Positions 34,170-46,811 of a stretch of DNA of 64,000 bases are shown piece by piece. The stretch is from Euwallacea fornicatus (taxonomy: Eukaryota; Arthropoda; Insecta; Coleoptera; Curculionidae). The DNA lies in NCBI RefSeq assembly GCF_040115645.1, contig NC_089573.1, forward strand, positions 1,302,001 through 1,366,000, in the 5' to 3' direction. Each line of letters begins with the position of its first letter. Position 1 is the first letter of the stretch. The notes below the pieces were generated by a model. The model saw only the letters and a program-made list of their open reading frames with translations, was not told the origin of the DNA and made no database searches. A program made the translations under genes and the position numbers.

Positions 34170-35700
34170 CGTGTATTCCCTCCTCTTGCGTTAATGACTG
34201 CTTGAAGTGGACGAAACATACGCTGAATTAAATTAAGAGTCATATCCAGTTCAATGTCACTCTACTCCTGCAACAGCAACTCTTTCGGCTCCGGAGCAGT
34301 TGTAATGTACCCTTAGGCTACGCCTATGGATTTCCACTGCCTTAGTGGTATGTCCAGGATGGCCATATGTCGGGAACCCATTATCTTCCAATAAGGGTTA
34401 CCCTTCATAAAAACTTTCACTCCTCTTCCTCGTCAAGACAAAAGACTAAAGTATCCTCATTTTTGCCAAAATCAGACTACAGCTGCAACACCCTTGTAAA
34501 TTATCCTTTCTTACCATTGTCTTGACTTTACGGGTTAAGAATTTGGAAAGTTACCATCTGTGGGTTATGTTGCCTATTGCCTAAAACCGGAGCACGCCTA
34601 TGGGTACTGACCCCCATGTTTAGTATTTAAGATACCCCGAACCTTGTACTACATTCTATTCTATACTATTCTATTTTCCTAATAATAACGATACGACTGA
34701 TATAGCTCGACGCTCCCGAAATCTTGAAAATCCTGCATCCTTAACTCTCGACTCTCTCCATTTTAAATGCCAATTAAAGCCTAAGATCTTTAGTTTTGTA
34801 ACGATTCAGTGTTGTGTGTGTCATAACGAGTGGAATAAAATCTACTAAAGTGTTCCCGAGTTTTGTTTCGCGAGTTCCATTACACAGTTCTGGGAGCTGG
34901 TGTATGTTCTCGGATACGTCGTCTCAACTAATCCCAGACGTGTTCAATGCGATTCAGGTCTGGACTAAATGCTGGCTAATTAATCTCTCTAATTTCCACC
35001 ACGTTCAGATGTTCACTGAGAGGAGTCGAACATTATATTGCTTGAAAATGCCACGTTTTCCCCATTTCTTTCCCAGAACTTCCGTAATGTACCTGTGAGC
35101 TTTCAGAGAGTTGTTCCGTATGAAGATCAACTCTGTGCGTGCTTGTGAAGTGATTCCTGCTCAAATTATAACGGACCCACAGCGAAATGATCGGTACAAA
35201 TCGATGCAAATGTATCTCCAAGCCTTCTCCACACTTGCAGACCTCCGTCTGATCCCTTAAGACAAGAACGCGACCCATCTGAAAACAGCGTCTTGTTCCA
35301 GTTGTCGTCATTTAATACCAAGTGTTTTTGGGTAATGGCCAATCTTGCAATTCGACGCTGGCAGTACAATGGTGCCCCTGTAACTATCTTTCTATACAAG
35401 TTATTCCATTAGCGCGAACCCGCCTTCTAATGGCCTCTTAGCTAACACTAACGTCTCTAACTTCTTGATGTTGAGTTCGCAGCAGAATCGCAAATATCTG
35501 TTTTATTCCACAAACCTGCGGACACCAAAAACCGATCGTCCCTTTGGGTAGCAACTCGTTTTCTCCCCGATCCTGATCTTGCGGTTAGGAGACCAGTCTG
35601 CTGAGAGTACTGTTCCATCTTTGGACATGGGCCCTTCCAATTCTTTTCCTCTCTCCTTCTCTTTTACACCATCTAGAGGCATTATGAGCTACTAAATGAA
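34170..35700 (-). pseudogene. Tc1-like (DD34E-type) transposase relic
   Basis: On the minus strand, an eroded N-terminal HTH region is followed by RRIARLAITQKHL, DDNWNKTLFSDGSRSCLKGS (around the first catalytic Asp; the usual ADESR appears as SDGSR) and GGLQVWRRLGD. After several frame changes come AFSPDLNRIEHVWD, with the SPDLNPIEHVWD block carrying the catalytic Glu, and LRRRIREHTPAPRT. The last part, MTLNLIQRMFRPLQAVINAR then GGNTRG (about 34175-34260), is displaced from the rest by ~550 bp. Multiple stops make it inactive. Confidence 0.85.
34280..34840. other. Unidentified insertion in the Tc1-like relic
   Basis: Interrupts the transposase relic between the LRRRIREH block and the MTLNLIQ block. 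It contains a repeated phrase ACGCCTATGG (about 34322 and 34592) and an ATTCTATTCTATACTATTCT run near 34655. There is no coding domain, and I could not assign it to a SINE, LINE or DNA element. Confidence 0.5.
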
Positions 35701-35760
35701 CACTACAAACGATAACCGTAAAACCCATAGGTTTTTGTGCACTTTAATATGGCGCCTTCT

Positions 35761-37127
35761 TTCTGAATCACAATTCTGCACGTGAAAGTGCTTAATGACG
35801 AAATGAGATAAGGATGTGATAAGAAACTGATCGTTAATTATCATTTTTTAGCCTAATTTTTCTTCGTCACAATGTGCATTATATAAATCTCTATTTCTAT
35901 TTCGATATGTTAGTTATTCTGAAAGGTGATAAATTAGATGAGCTTAATTTAGAACTGAAAGGAGCTTAAACGCTTTAGGACTAGAGGAGGGTTCACCAAG
36001 AACAAGTTGACTATTACACGTTTAGACGGTAATAGAAAACAGAAATAAGACGTATGCATAATAAATCTTTTACCACCAGGAAAACTAAATAATGTGCTTA
36101 GCGGTTCCCAAAGATACACCGTGTGTCTATAAGCTAAGTAAGTAATAGATGCCATATTTTCCCTCCCTGACTACTTTGCATGGTATACGGGAGGTCTCCT
36201 TCGTGAATAAAAAAAAATTAGAGTATGAATTCAGTCGAGATTTTCTTGCCTCAAGAACGTGTCATAATTGCCAAGAGGAAGATTTATGAGCCGCACATTT
36301 TTTCTTGTCCACTAACATGAGTAGAAATCCACGTTGGGTGCCTACAACAGACATACATAAGGTGTTCCAGAAACAGTGGTACAACACTCAATTTGCGTTA
36401 CACAAAAGCTGCCGGTGTTCTTTCCACGAGGCATCAAAATCATTTTTTTAATCCCGCAAGTTGGGAATAAATATTGCAGTTTTTGATTTGCGTACTTGAC
36501 ACCCTGTAGAGACGCTCCGTTGATTAGTCTTGATAATCACTCATCAACGTAAATAGGCCACTACATAGATTTCGCCTGAGTAATCGATGTGAAATTGTGT
36601 TAATTCGCGCTTAGGCTGCTGACAATAAGCTTATTTAAATACGATATTGCTTCATGAACACAAATTTCGGTTGAACATTTCATTTTCGAGTATCTCGAAA
36701 TTAGAACATGATCAGAATTGCACCTAATGCAGCTATAATATTTCAGAACAATGCAAAACCCACACGATTGCTCCCGGCTATGAAATTTGCGTCTGGGTTA
36801 AAGAAAAAACACCCGGTGCCTTTAAACTCATAAATGGCACTTAACTACCTTGGCAGCTATGAGATTCTCATATGCTCCAGTTCCATATTTTTAAATGTAC
36901 GTTTAATACTATTATCGAGTAAAATTCGTTCCAGATGAGGCTTTCAGTGGCACCTGTAACAAATCGGATAAGATTTTTCCAATGAAATTTCGACGGGTCC
37001 ATTATCCTCCGCAGAACCATTATTGAAAGGAATATGTCCAGTCTGCAAAGACTGGCCCGACAACAACTAAGTTTGGTGACTAGGAATTGAAATTTTTTCG
37101 CAGGCCCAAATTGCACGAGGCAAGGTA
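35761..37127. other. Intergenic DNA with a possible small MITE
   Basis: No gene. Sequence at about 36358 (AAGGTGTTCCAGAAACAG) and the inverse of TTGACACCCTGTAGAG near 36507 could be the ends of a ~150-bp mariner-like MITE, but the arms match only near the tips. Confidence 0.4.
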
Positions 37128-38388
37128 CGAGGACAATCCCAGAAGTACCCGACCTGACAGGTAGATGACTATTTTTTTGTTAAAAATTTGCCTATATTAT
37201 GAAGACTAACCCTTAAAAAGGTTAAGTCCTAGGTTGAAGGGTGCTACGTTGATTTGTGCTGGTTTGGGAGCCGACGTTAATGAACGTTTTTAGAGATTTT
37301 GCGAATATGACAAAATCGGTCATCGATTTCTGATTCGGTACTTTCGATTGAAAGGTCTCGATCTATCCAACATCAAAACGGAGTCAAACTCTACTGTGAG
37401 GGAAATCTGGTCCTTCGTTAGTAACTGTAAATTGCCGGGTGGTGGAGTTTAAACGTGGTCACCAAGACGACTTGCGCAGCGGTCGGCCCCCTGACACTCC
37501 AGATTTGACCCATCCACCTGTGGCGAAAATCCACAAAACGGTGTCGGAAGACCGTCGGCTAAAATTGTGCGATTTAGCAGACATAAGAGGCATTTGAAAA
37601 AATACTGGACGTTGCATTTTGACCGAACAATTGGACGCGAGAAAGCTGTACAATGCAAAATGAACGAAAACGGCGTCGCGAGAGTATTTCAAAGGAGCGT
37701 TTGCCAAAGTTTCGCAACAGCGAGTTTTTGCGACGATTCATGACCACGAATGAAACATGGGCCCATCATTTCACACTTAAGACGAAAGAGCAGTCAAAAC
37801 AATGGGCTCAAAGGGGAGAATCGGCTCCGAAGAAAGCGAGAACCGTCGCATCTGCAGGAAAGATGATGGCATCAGGTTTTTGGGGTGCACGTCGTGTCAT
37901 TTTTATCGACTATTTCCCTTAAGGGAAAACAACTAACGGAGAACAATATACAAATTTGTTGCGGCGTTTGAGCAAAGAAATTCGTAAAATGTGACCGCAT
38001 TTGATGAGGAAGAAAGTTGTTTCACCAAAACAACGCGCCAGTCAACACTTTCGTAGTCGCGAGGGCCAAGTTCAGTCAACTCGTTTTCGAACTTAACTCG
38101 CAGTCACCATATTGGCCAGATTTGGTTCCCTCGGCTTATTTTCAATTTCGGAAATTGACAAAAATGCCTCAGCTCGAAACGGTTTGCCAATAACGAACAA
38201 GTGGGGTCCGAGTCCGATACGTATTTCGAAACGTTCGAAGCTTTTCACTATAAACGTGGTACAGAAGCCACACGCCATCGCTGGAAAAAGCGTGCCAAAC
38301 TCAGAATAGACTGTGTTGAGAACTAATGGAATATCTTCGATTTATTTTTCTATAAGTGTTAGGTCGTGTACTTCTGGGGCTATCCTCG
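37128..38388 (+). mobile_element. Degenerate mariner element, family A (plus copy)
   Basis: The ends CGAGGACAATCCCAGAAGTACC (37128) and the inverse of GTGTACTTCTGGGGCTATCCTCG (38388) match those of the minus copy at 7350-8599. TA precedes the left end (37126-37127); the right flank is CA. Length is 1.26 kb. Confidence 0.88.
37320..38340 (+). pseudogene. Mariner transposase relic, family A
   Basis: Plus-strand blocks in mariner order: SVIRYFRLKGLDLSNIKTES (HTH region), VEFKRGHQDDLRSGRPPDTP, VAKIHKTVSEDRRLKLCDLA, then a long clean stretch at about 37653-37922 with FLRRFMTTNETWAHHF (first catalytic position, where TNETW has replaced the usual DETW), AQRGESAPKKARTVASAGKM and VIFIDYFP. After stops come a weakened HQDNAPVH region near 38030 and a weakened SPDLAPS region near 38110. 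At least four disruptions are present. With the relic at 7390-8434 it shows that this family was once full-length in the genome. Confidence 0.88.
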
Positions 38389-39925
38389 CATCAGAACATC
38401 TAAAGACCTAATAATACGATTACAAATGGTTATTTTATAATTAGTTCATTACCATAAAATCTAAACTTTGAATACCAATTTGTGTCACTCCCAGAACTAT
38501 TTGTATATTTATAGTAAATTCTTTCGGAGAGACTAAGGCCAGACTGGGCGGTTTCCATTAGATTTGGTGATTTATTGGGAATAATTTAATTATTAAACTA
38601 TGCCACGCAAATGCTTGGCGCTTTGGAATAAATCCCAGCTCGTCATTTCAGATCAGCATCATCAAAGGTTCCGCAAAACCTATAAATTTGGGCAAAACAT
38701 CTCCGAAAATCTTCCGGAATAGTCAAACGCGACCATAGTTTATTGGTACGATATTCCAATGGCTCTAAAATGATTTCGCTACGAGCTTTGTTGATAAATT
38801 ACTTTAAACTTTTACGATCTGACAATGATTTTACTGCCACATCTCCTGGTTTTACATGTTGAAATTTAATATACTCGAGAAGTTAAAACAAATTAATAAA
38901 AACTATACGTGAGAGTTATTATCCTTTGCTTTCTAAAATAATTCCGACTAAATAGCTCTTTAGATATTTGATATCGCCCAAGAACTTATATGGGGGTGCT
39001 ACATGAGAGGTTTCATGTTCGGAATTATTAAAAATGAATTTATAGGCTCGTGTAAACGGGGTTTTAATTTTTGCTATAAATTCCTGAGGACAAGCTCAAA
39101 ATGAGATGTAGAGATTTTATCATTGCAGAGGGAATTAATTATACATCTTGTGTGATAGATGGTTTAGAACGTTAAAAACTCAAGAATTTTGTGCATACTT
39201 ATTCACATAGTTCGTTTCGATTTTGAGGATTATTCTAAAATTCCCGGAAGTCGTTTTGGGTGTGCTTTCGGAAGATCGAAAAACTGAAGAATCCTGCGAA
39301 TTTTCCTTAGGAATGCGAAGAATATTTTAGAATGTTTGTTATAATCTAGAACCTCAATTGGTGGTTCTGACATGGCCAGGAGGAATTTTCTGAACTTCGC
39401 CGAGACACGCTGAGCAAAACTCAGAAAGTCCAATTTAAAACTTGACTAATATGCGACACGAGGAGGGTACCGAGCGGAAGTCTGCGAAGAAATGATTAAA
39501 TGAGATCTCTAATGAGAAAGCACCAGACATCTAGTTCACATGCATAAATGCTTCCTTCTCTATCATCAGAATGAGTCTTGGTGTGTATGTTCATGAACTA
39601 GCTAATTTAGACTGAGTAACACTTTGCGCAATCTACCACGGAAAAATTTCCATTGTGTGAATCTGATCTGAACCTGATGTCTCCTGGCGCTGAAAAAAGC
39701 TATTGGAGACCGTTTGGACGTTACAAAAGACTGAGTGGTGCCATCAGCTAAGTATTCGAAAATATATTCCCATGTACAGCGTGAATCTTGACCAGCGGTT
39801 TTCCTTTTAACACGACACATACCTCCAAAAACTAGGCAGAATCTTTAAGGAACATTTTCTCAAGTCTCAAGAGCAACCGAAATAGAGCATAAGAAAGTTT
39901 TAATAAGTAATAAGACCTTTAATTA
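38389..39925. other. Intergenic DNA with one copy of a weak dispersed repeat
   Basis: No gene. About 38957-39060 resembles 49499-49605, both starting TTTAGATATTTGATATC and continuing with GTGCTACxTG; the relation fades after about 110 bp. Confidence 0.4.
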
Positions 39926-40215
39926 TTATTCACCTCGCCACAAAAGATGTTCCATATTATCGCTATCGGTTTTACTTACAGAAATTGTCCTCCGCGTTAT
40001 CCACAGCTTTGTATACGCCATTAGAAGACACGTTGTTCTCTCAATTATTTCTTTTGCGTTTTCTATCCGTTCACGCAGCTCTGCCACTGTGCCAATTTCA
40101 GTTGTAAACACCAAGCTTTTCACATAACGCTAAATATATAAATATCACACGGATTCAAGTCTGGCAATCTCGCGGGCCATCTTATTGATCCATTGCGCCC
40201 TACCCACTTGTGAAA
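39926..40215 (-). pseudogene. DDE transposase C-terminal fragment
   Basis: Minus-strand remains reading VGRNGSIRWPARLPDLNPCD (third catalytic region), then after a frameshift FTTEIGTVAELRERIENAKE, IIERTTCLLMAYTKLW and NMEHLL. This is the usual C-terminal order of insect mariner-like transposases, ending in a G-HFEHLL-type motif. No inverted repeats were found around it. Confidence 0.8.
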
Positions 40216-42622
40216 AAGTTGGTTATGTAAAAAGTTCCATACTTTTTTTTACCTTTTCCATACTCAAAGATTTCGGTCGTTTTTAAGATTTCGAAAAAAA
40301 TGTTAGTAAAACCGAATAACACTATAGCGCTTACGGCCGTGAACCATAAAATTGATCGTAAACCGTCAACATTTGCATTGCAGCGAAGACAGATAAAGCT
40401 TCACCTCGGCAGCTGCGCCAGTTGGACTTTATTAGTCAGTTCACAACTACAATCGTTCACATTACAGATCATGAGAATATCGTTGCAGATGCTTTTTCAA
40501 GAATAGAAACATCCCTATCTTGAAGCTCAATTTTGTGCATTAATGTTACACCGTGCGTTAACTTGAGATGCGGAAAGAGTTTTCTAACCTCGTGAAAAAA
40601 GCAATCCTGAGCCCCTATTCCTAGGCGGGTTAACACTTGTTACATCAAAATGAACGATTACCAAAGTTAACAGACCATAAAAATAGTTCTCGAACAGTGA
40701 CCTTGATTGGTGTTTATGGTGTTTCGGGGCCTTAAAAGGAGAGACCGTAAAAATTATACTCGCATGCGATTTTGCTCTATTTGTAATTTTAGCATTTTGC
40801 AAGTATCTGCAAATTATTAAAATACAGTCCACATACAGTTTTTCGCTATTTTTTGTTTACAACAATTTTGAAGCAGCAAACGAATTTAAACATTTTGGGT
40901 CGGTTTGATGGCGGACCATCGAGGTGGAGAAAGCAGCCCTGAGCGTGCAGTTTTTGAAAGAAAAGTAATTTTCCTTAAGAAATCTATTTAACTAGTACTG
41001 CCAGTAGATGGAGTTCCTAATATATATTTAAGAAAGGCCATGCCAGGTATCCACAAAATCCTATGAGTTCAAAGAAAAATTCATGATTCTATTTGTTTTC
41101 AAGTTTACCATTGCCATCATCTCAGCAATTTAACTTAGGACGCTCTTCATTCTGAGATGAGTTTTATTTTATTTTCTTCAAGGATTTGAGAGCATTTTTT
41201 CCAAAAATATACCACAACAACTTTTTATATTTTTATTAAGTCGGGAACATTAATATGGATAACGAGTTCCAAGAATTGGACCCGCCCATATAAAATACCA
41301 ATTTGTTGATTAGAAAGAGGGAGAGCATTACTGTACCTTATCTATAGCATCTTTATTTTCAAAGAAAAACGCCATCGACCATCAGGTCTTTCTGCTCTTG
41401 TGACAAGAACACTTCATAAGAAAATAAAAAAATACGTTTAGAAATGTTTCAATAGAGTAATTGAAGAGAGAAGGGAACTGAATTGTTCTGTTGGTCTTAT
41501 GAGGGAAAGAGGGTTCACGAATGTTCCATTTTGATTATCGTTGATCCGTTCTGCCTGAATTTGTTTCAGTCTTTTAGTTACTTTTGTCACGTGTAATCAA
41601 TACAATGTAATCAACTTTAAGACAACGCAGCTGGACATTTCAAATTTATTACTGCTTTAGGTGTCGATTCGCAGACCACATTTGACTACGTCTGGATCTT
41701 TTTAGAGAGTGTAAAATCGCTTTACGTAAATAGAGAGAACTGGAAAATTATGCCGATTTACCGACTATGGATGAGCTTTTATATTTTTTTGATAAATAAA
41801 GCGCATATCTAATAGCCAATAGGGCAGGCGCACTTAAGTACGCGGGACCCCAATCTATTTGATCTTAAGCGCAACTTGACAAAACTCCTAAACTGCTTTA
41901 AATATGACTTATTTAATAACACTAAGCCAAATACATTAAGTTGCAATTTTTATCCCAATTTTTTCTTATTATGTAAGAACTGCTTTCGGCACTGGCCATG
42001 CTACTGATAAATGTTTCTTTTCTTCATGTGCATTCATACAATTTCTATGCAAACATGATATTCTACTAGATAACATTCCTTTGATCTTTAATATGCTCGC
42101 GAGATTGGCATCCAATAATTTTCATTAAGTTCTTTTATCAAAATGAGCATACAAATTTCATTCTCGCGGGGCATTGGTTGATTCTGATTGATCATTTAAT
42201 TTAATTACCCAAGAATTTTGCAACAAGTTAAGCCTGGAAAGGTTTAGTACTGATATTTCAAACAAAACCTTCATCAAGTGGTGTCTAACAGTAAGAAAAG
42301 GCGTGACTAACAATGTTTTTTATTGGGTGATTCCTATTATCATCATCATCAGTATTTTATTGAACTCATTCAATACCAATAGACATCGCACCTTGTTTTC
42401 ATTCACTTAGCTTGTTTTCGGATTCCATTCTACAAGGTTAAGTGCATTTAAGTACTAACCTTCCTCACTTACCGACTACCCAATTCGGATATATACATAG
42501 AGGACCAAAAATACCGCGTAAACTCGTTAAAAATTGCAGGATATATTTTTCATGAAAATGCTGGAATGCGTCAAATTTTGTATTTATTTGCGCATTTTTT
42601 TTGTCGGTATAAGAGACACGTA
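40216..42622. other. Intergenic DNA, nothing recognised
   Basis: About 2.4 kb without a recognisable gene, RNA or element. Confidence 0.4.
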
Positions 42623-43110
42623 TACAGGGTTGCCCACGAAGTGACCAATGTAATTTTTCATTTTTGTCTTGTAGAACCCCATATATATTATGACGTTTTT
42701 GAGTTCTTTGAGAAATTTTGAAAACATTTCATGTAATATACCCATGTCCAGATCGAACAGTTATCGCGCAACATGGTAATTGGAGCGGCCTGCCACATCG
42801 CCTGACCTCACCCTCGTGACTTTTTTGAGCGGGTCATCTGAAGCACAGGGTGTGTTTAAAAAAGCCGCGCAACATAGAAGTGTTAAAATATAAAATTACT
42901 CGACAGGCTCCACAAATACCTCCTCAAATGATAAGAGAAGTTGTTGACGACTTTGAGCTGCGGTAGACCCACTATGGGGAAGTCAACGCAGCACAGTTCA
43001 AACATTTATACATTAGGTTATACTGGTTTATATTGTTATTTTTTTAATTATTAATAGTTCTATCAATATTACTATTTTTTGTAGTTGTTTTTGCGAAAAG
43101 TTACCCTGTA
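42623..43110 (+). mobile_element. Internally deleted mariner-like element (488 bp)
   Basis: Ends TACAGGGTTGCCCACGAAGTG (42623) and the inverse of CGAAAAGTTACCCTGTA (43110), flanked by TA on both sides (42621-42622 and 43111-43112). The centre holds a plus-strand transposase C-terminus. An internal ACAGGGTGTG at about 42846 lies within the coding relic and is probably coincidental. Confidence 0.85.
42770..43010 (+). pseudogene. DDE transposase C-terminal fragment
   Basis: DWSGLPHRLTSP (diverged W-P-RSPDLTP block), then KKPRNIEVLKYKITRQAPQI, PPQMIREVVDDFELR and VNAAQFKHL. This matches the C-terminal third of the same transposase superfamily as 17003-17290 and 39926-40215. The upstream domains are deleted and a stop precedes THYGEV. 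Confidence 0.85.
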
Positions 43111-44236
43111 TACATGTGTGTCACATGGAAAAATGCACAAGTAAACAATGTTCAACAAATTGATGGATGACTTTTGGTCCTCTCGGTATTGGGACTGCCA
43201 ATGTTCCAGCTGGCCTTAATCAAGTTGCAATTTATGATTTGGTCAAGACACATATTTCTGAGTATGATCAGTTGAAGGAGTTTTGGGAGTTGGCGAAAGT
43301 GAAATCTTCACATTAATATAAATCATCGGATAATGTTAAATGTGAGAAATTAGCTAGTCATGGTATAGTAAAACGTGTATAAGGCCGATTTGTCGGGATT
43401 TTTTTTTTTTGTTGAAAACTCTTCTTTCATTAAGGATTTTTACCCCCATGGCAATGAAATAACACATGTCGTTGGAATCAAAATTTCTGATTCTAACTTC
43501 ACATCCCTTTTTGAGTTTATTCGTGGCGGGCACCTTCGGCCTACATCGAAGATCACAGACGATATTTCACAGGTACCAAATGAAATATATTACATTCAGG
43601 GTCACCATTTTTTTCCTCTTAACCACGGCCAATAGTGGTATTATCTACTATTAGAGCCGAAATCCGTGACTTTCAACGAAATTACCTGTTTCTTCGCATT
43701 TCCTAACATCCGTAAAGACGAGCTATTTTTATTAGTCAGAGTTTGCCACTTAGAAATATTTTTTATATCAGACAGCATCAGACGAGGTGTGGGAAGGTTA
43801 TCACCTAGTTTCGGTGTAGACCTCCTCGTTATTTGTAAAATATCTTCTAGAATGCCTTAAATAGAAGTGGGTACAACATTCTAGAACCACGTAAGAAATA
43901 TTCGTTTAGCTGATAACATCTTTCATATTCTTTCTGAAGTGGATATCCTAATTGCTGCACACGTTCACTCACAGATAAGATAATGTCATCTGAATATCTT
44001 CAAAGTCAAGATGTTCAGCCCATTGCACACTAAGCAATATTTGGATGAATCGTATTAAAGACGTATTTCTCTTCGGATAATAAAGACACGTGGGAATTTA
44101 TATCGCAAGACCACCTCAGGATGAATTTATCTCAACCAGACTAGAGCAACGCATATTCAATTGCTCATCTCTGCTTCCTGTCACTAGAAGTCAAATTGTT
44201 AAAAAATCTACAATTTTATTTCCTCCGTATGGAGCT
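43111..44236. other. Possible upstream part of the BEL/Pao relic; unassigned
   Basis: Short plus-strand frames at 43375-43635 and 43666-43860 have no clear domain. They could be decayed gag or protease of the retrotransposon downstream, but this is not shown by the sequence. Confidence 0.3.
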
Positions 44237-45350
44237 GATGAACGGGTGTAGTCAAAATGGGTACACATGGTTTATTCCAGACAGTGGGATAACATCAAAC
44301 CGCGTTTGCTGCTTTCCGTGTTAAGCCAGAAAAGCCACATCAAAGCTCCGAGTAGTTTCTAACGCATCTGAAAAAAGCTCGAATGGATCGAGTCCAACCG
44401 AAAGTTTATTAGCTTTTGAAGTTTGGTTTATATCGTATCGTTTTTCTCGTATCAAGCACATGCACCTTCAAATCCTTGTAACTCTTGTATGTTCACTACC
44501 AGAGGTTACTTTGGTCCTACTCAGTATTACTTTCGTGGTAAAAAAATATCCAGAACCTTCCCGGGCTCTAACTCAGGTTATTTTCGTGTGTTTAAACATG
44601 AACAAGACATCTGTATGCCTATGTATACTGCGTAAATTTGATTAACGTAGTGAGACGGGCAGAGTACGAATTTAGAAAATGGAGGGGGAGGGGATACTAA
44701 CCCTAGAGTGGGGAGTAAATGTTGCTGGATAGTGATCATGTCAATTTGAAGTTTTCAGATCTGAAATGGAATCTTTCAATAGAAAATTTTCATATCCTGG
44801 AACGAACCTGTTCTAAACATATCTGATCATTTGAAATATCTTGGGCCTTAATATAGGCTGGGATCAGATGCCTTCACAAGACGTCTCGACCTTCGAGATT
44901 CCTGTCTACCTGATTTCAATACTTCTCTTCATCTATTTGTTCCAGAGTATGCTTAGATGATATGCATCGATTCTATTCATCCATTTACCGAGTCATAAGT
45001 CGTTTTAGCTTGGTTATTAAGATTTAAAAAAAATGCTCATAGATAGAATATCTTTAGCGTTAATCATGTTACTCATCAGAAAAGAAGTTCACACGTTTTG
45101 TACTCTTGCATGATGATAAAGGATAATACTGTCGATGGTCTCAGTCACGGATGGATGCACCAGCAATTGATTTACCATGGTCAGTGGTTTCACGGTCAAC
45201 CCTGGATAAATTGTTGCTTCATCTTTGGAATTTGTACTCTTTTGGAGAGGGTACTCCCTCTTCCGACAAATTTGAAATCAGAGCTGAAGAGGAAATTTCA
45301 CCCTTTTCGGTTATTATTAAACGCAACATTCTTGATATGGTTATACATAA

Positions 45351-46074
45351 TATGGGATGTCCATAAATGGCGTGGAAATATTTTGGGTCTATTCTAGAAA
45401 TTAAAATAATAACGTAAGTTCTTATAAAGGTACCCATGAATTGCTTCTTAAAGGGGCTAGAACTCCTTAATAGGGGAATTCTGATGATATATTTTTGCAC
45501 TATTTTCGAGGCAGTTTGCATTAAAATTAACGTTAATAAATTGGAATAGGAAAAGTATTTTTTCTGTTAATAATTGCAGACTTTAGTCAGAGGTGCAATG
45601 TACAAGAGGCCTCCTACGTAAATGCTATTCTAGCTTTTTTATTTGTGACTTTTCTTAATTTTTTAAATCAAATTACTAAATGTCAAACATTCTTATGGGA
45701 AAAATGTCTGCTTATTTCATTTTGTTACGACAGATCGTTGTCCAGAAAAATGAGTTTTTCTAAAGCAATGCACGATTACGTGGACATCGAAATGCATCGT
45801 AACAAACATAACAGGCATTCTTGAAATAGGAGCAAGGCAAATATCATTAATAATCTATTAGTTATTTACAATAAATGTTAGTGATGGCTTCCGTTCAGTT
45901 TAATATATGCTCTAATTTGTTTCGAAAATATAGCAAAAAACATATTTAGCCTGTCCCCTTTAGGAGGTTCTAGTCCCTTTAAAAAGCAATTTTTGCGGTA
46001 TGCTTACAGCTTTCATTATTATTTTAATCTTTAGAAATCAAAAATATTTCGACGTTATTTCCGGACACCCTGTA
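45351..46074. mobile_element. Foldback mariner-like element, ~200-bp inverted arms
   Basis: The left end TATGGGATGTCCATAAATGG and the inverse of the right end (TACAGGGTGTCCGGAAATAA) are followed by paired blocks. AAATTAAAATAATAA near 45400 pairs with its inverse near 46020, and GGGGCTAGAACTCCTTAATAGG near 45455 pairs with sequence near 45965. No coding. It separates the reverse-transcriptase and integrase remains of the BEL/Pao relic. Confidence 0.75.
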
Positions 46075-46379
46075 CGTTATCCTTTTGCTGAAAGTGAAAA
46101 ATATACCACTTTTGTCTTTTAATTATCGTTTAACTTAATTAATTATTGCGCATGACCATTTTACCAACTACCTAAATTGAACAATTCCCCCAAAAACATA
46201 AAAAAATTTAATTGTTCCGTCAGCAACGACTTTATAAAAGGTGTTACACGGTGTTCGATTTTGCAATTAAAAACTTGAAACTTTTCCTGTATGAAAGACT
46301 TAACTTACTTCCGCATTTGAAAATTAAAAGATCCTTCCCAGGAAACCTCAGATTAAGCAGGCCTCTTGAAAACGATTCG

Positions 46380-46660
46380 GGAACCATCGAAGGTGCGAAA
46401 TCCGCGAAAGCTCACGTCTCTGTTATGTATATTTGCGGTTCTACTAAAGCCATCTATATAGAACTGGTCTCGGATTTTAAGTCAGATGTCCCCGTCATTG
46501 TGTTGAGACGTTTTGTCGCGCATCGCGGTACCTGTCGCGAAATCTGGAGTGATTGAGGTACTAATCTTATTGGAGCTAATAATCACCTGCGAGAGCTTTC
46601 GAAATTCGTTGCAGAGCGCCTGCATATGAAATGGCATTTTAATCCTCATGGTATGCCGCT
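46380..46660 (+). pseudogene. BEL/Pao integrase core fragment
   Basis: One frame reads AKAHVSVMYICGSTKAIYIE, then LVSDFKSDVPVIVLRRFVAH and RGTCREIWSD, a stop, GTNLIGANNHLREL and later MKWHFNPHGMP. This parallels the retroelement integrase catalytic core, with the KAxHxELVSD and YSDNGTNFxGA blocks that contain the second catalytic Asp. The N-x-P region survives but the final catalytic Glu region is lost. The TGA falls exactly at the position after SD. Confidence 0.75.
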
Positions 46661-46811
46661 AATTAACAATTCTCTCACCTTGGAAAACCTAATTTCTTGC
46701 CCCAATTCAGACCTCTCACGTGATTAATTCCATCAAATCGAACTGTTAAGAGGGCGAATGCTACAGTGCTTGCGTGTGGATTTTCGAAAACGTAGGGGAA
46801 GCAAGTACCTG

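Larger units (their letters stand above)
34160..35760 (-). mobile_element. Tc1-like element relic interrupted by unrelated DNA
   Basis: Minus-strand Tc1-like transposase segments are present in order from about 35700 down to 34170. The sequence between about 34280 and 34840 does not belong and splits the C-terminal part. Terminal repeats could not be located, so the boundaries are estimates. Confidence 0.7.
44237..46740 (+). mobile_element. Decayed BEL/Pao-like retrotransposon, pol fragments
   Basis: Two plus-strand pol fragments lie at a plausible distance for one element. At 44237-44420 there is a reverse-transcriptase entry region: GYTWFIPDSGITSN, then TSKLRVVSNASEKSSNGSSP, comparable to the YFxPHHGV...KLRVVFDASxKSSNG motif of BEL/Pao pol. 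At about 46380-46660 is integrase. The middle is disrupted by a foldback element at 45351-46074. No long terminal repeats were found. Stops and frameshifts occur throughout, so it is a dead relic. Confidence 0.6.
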
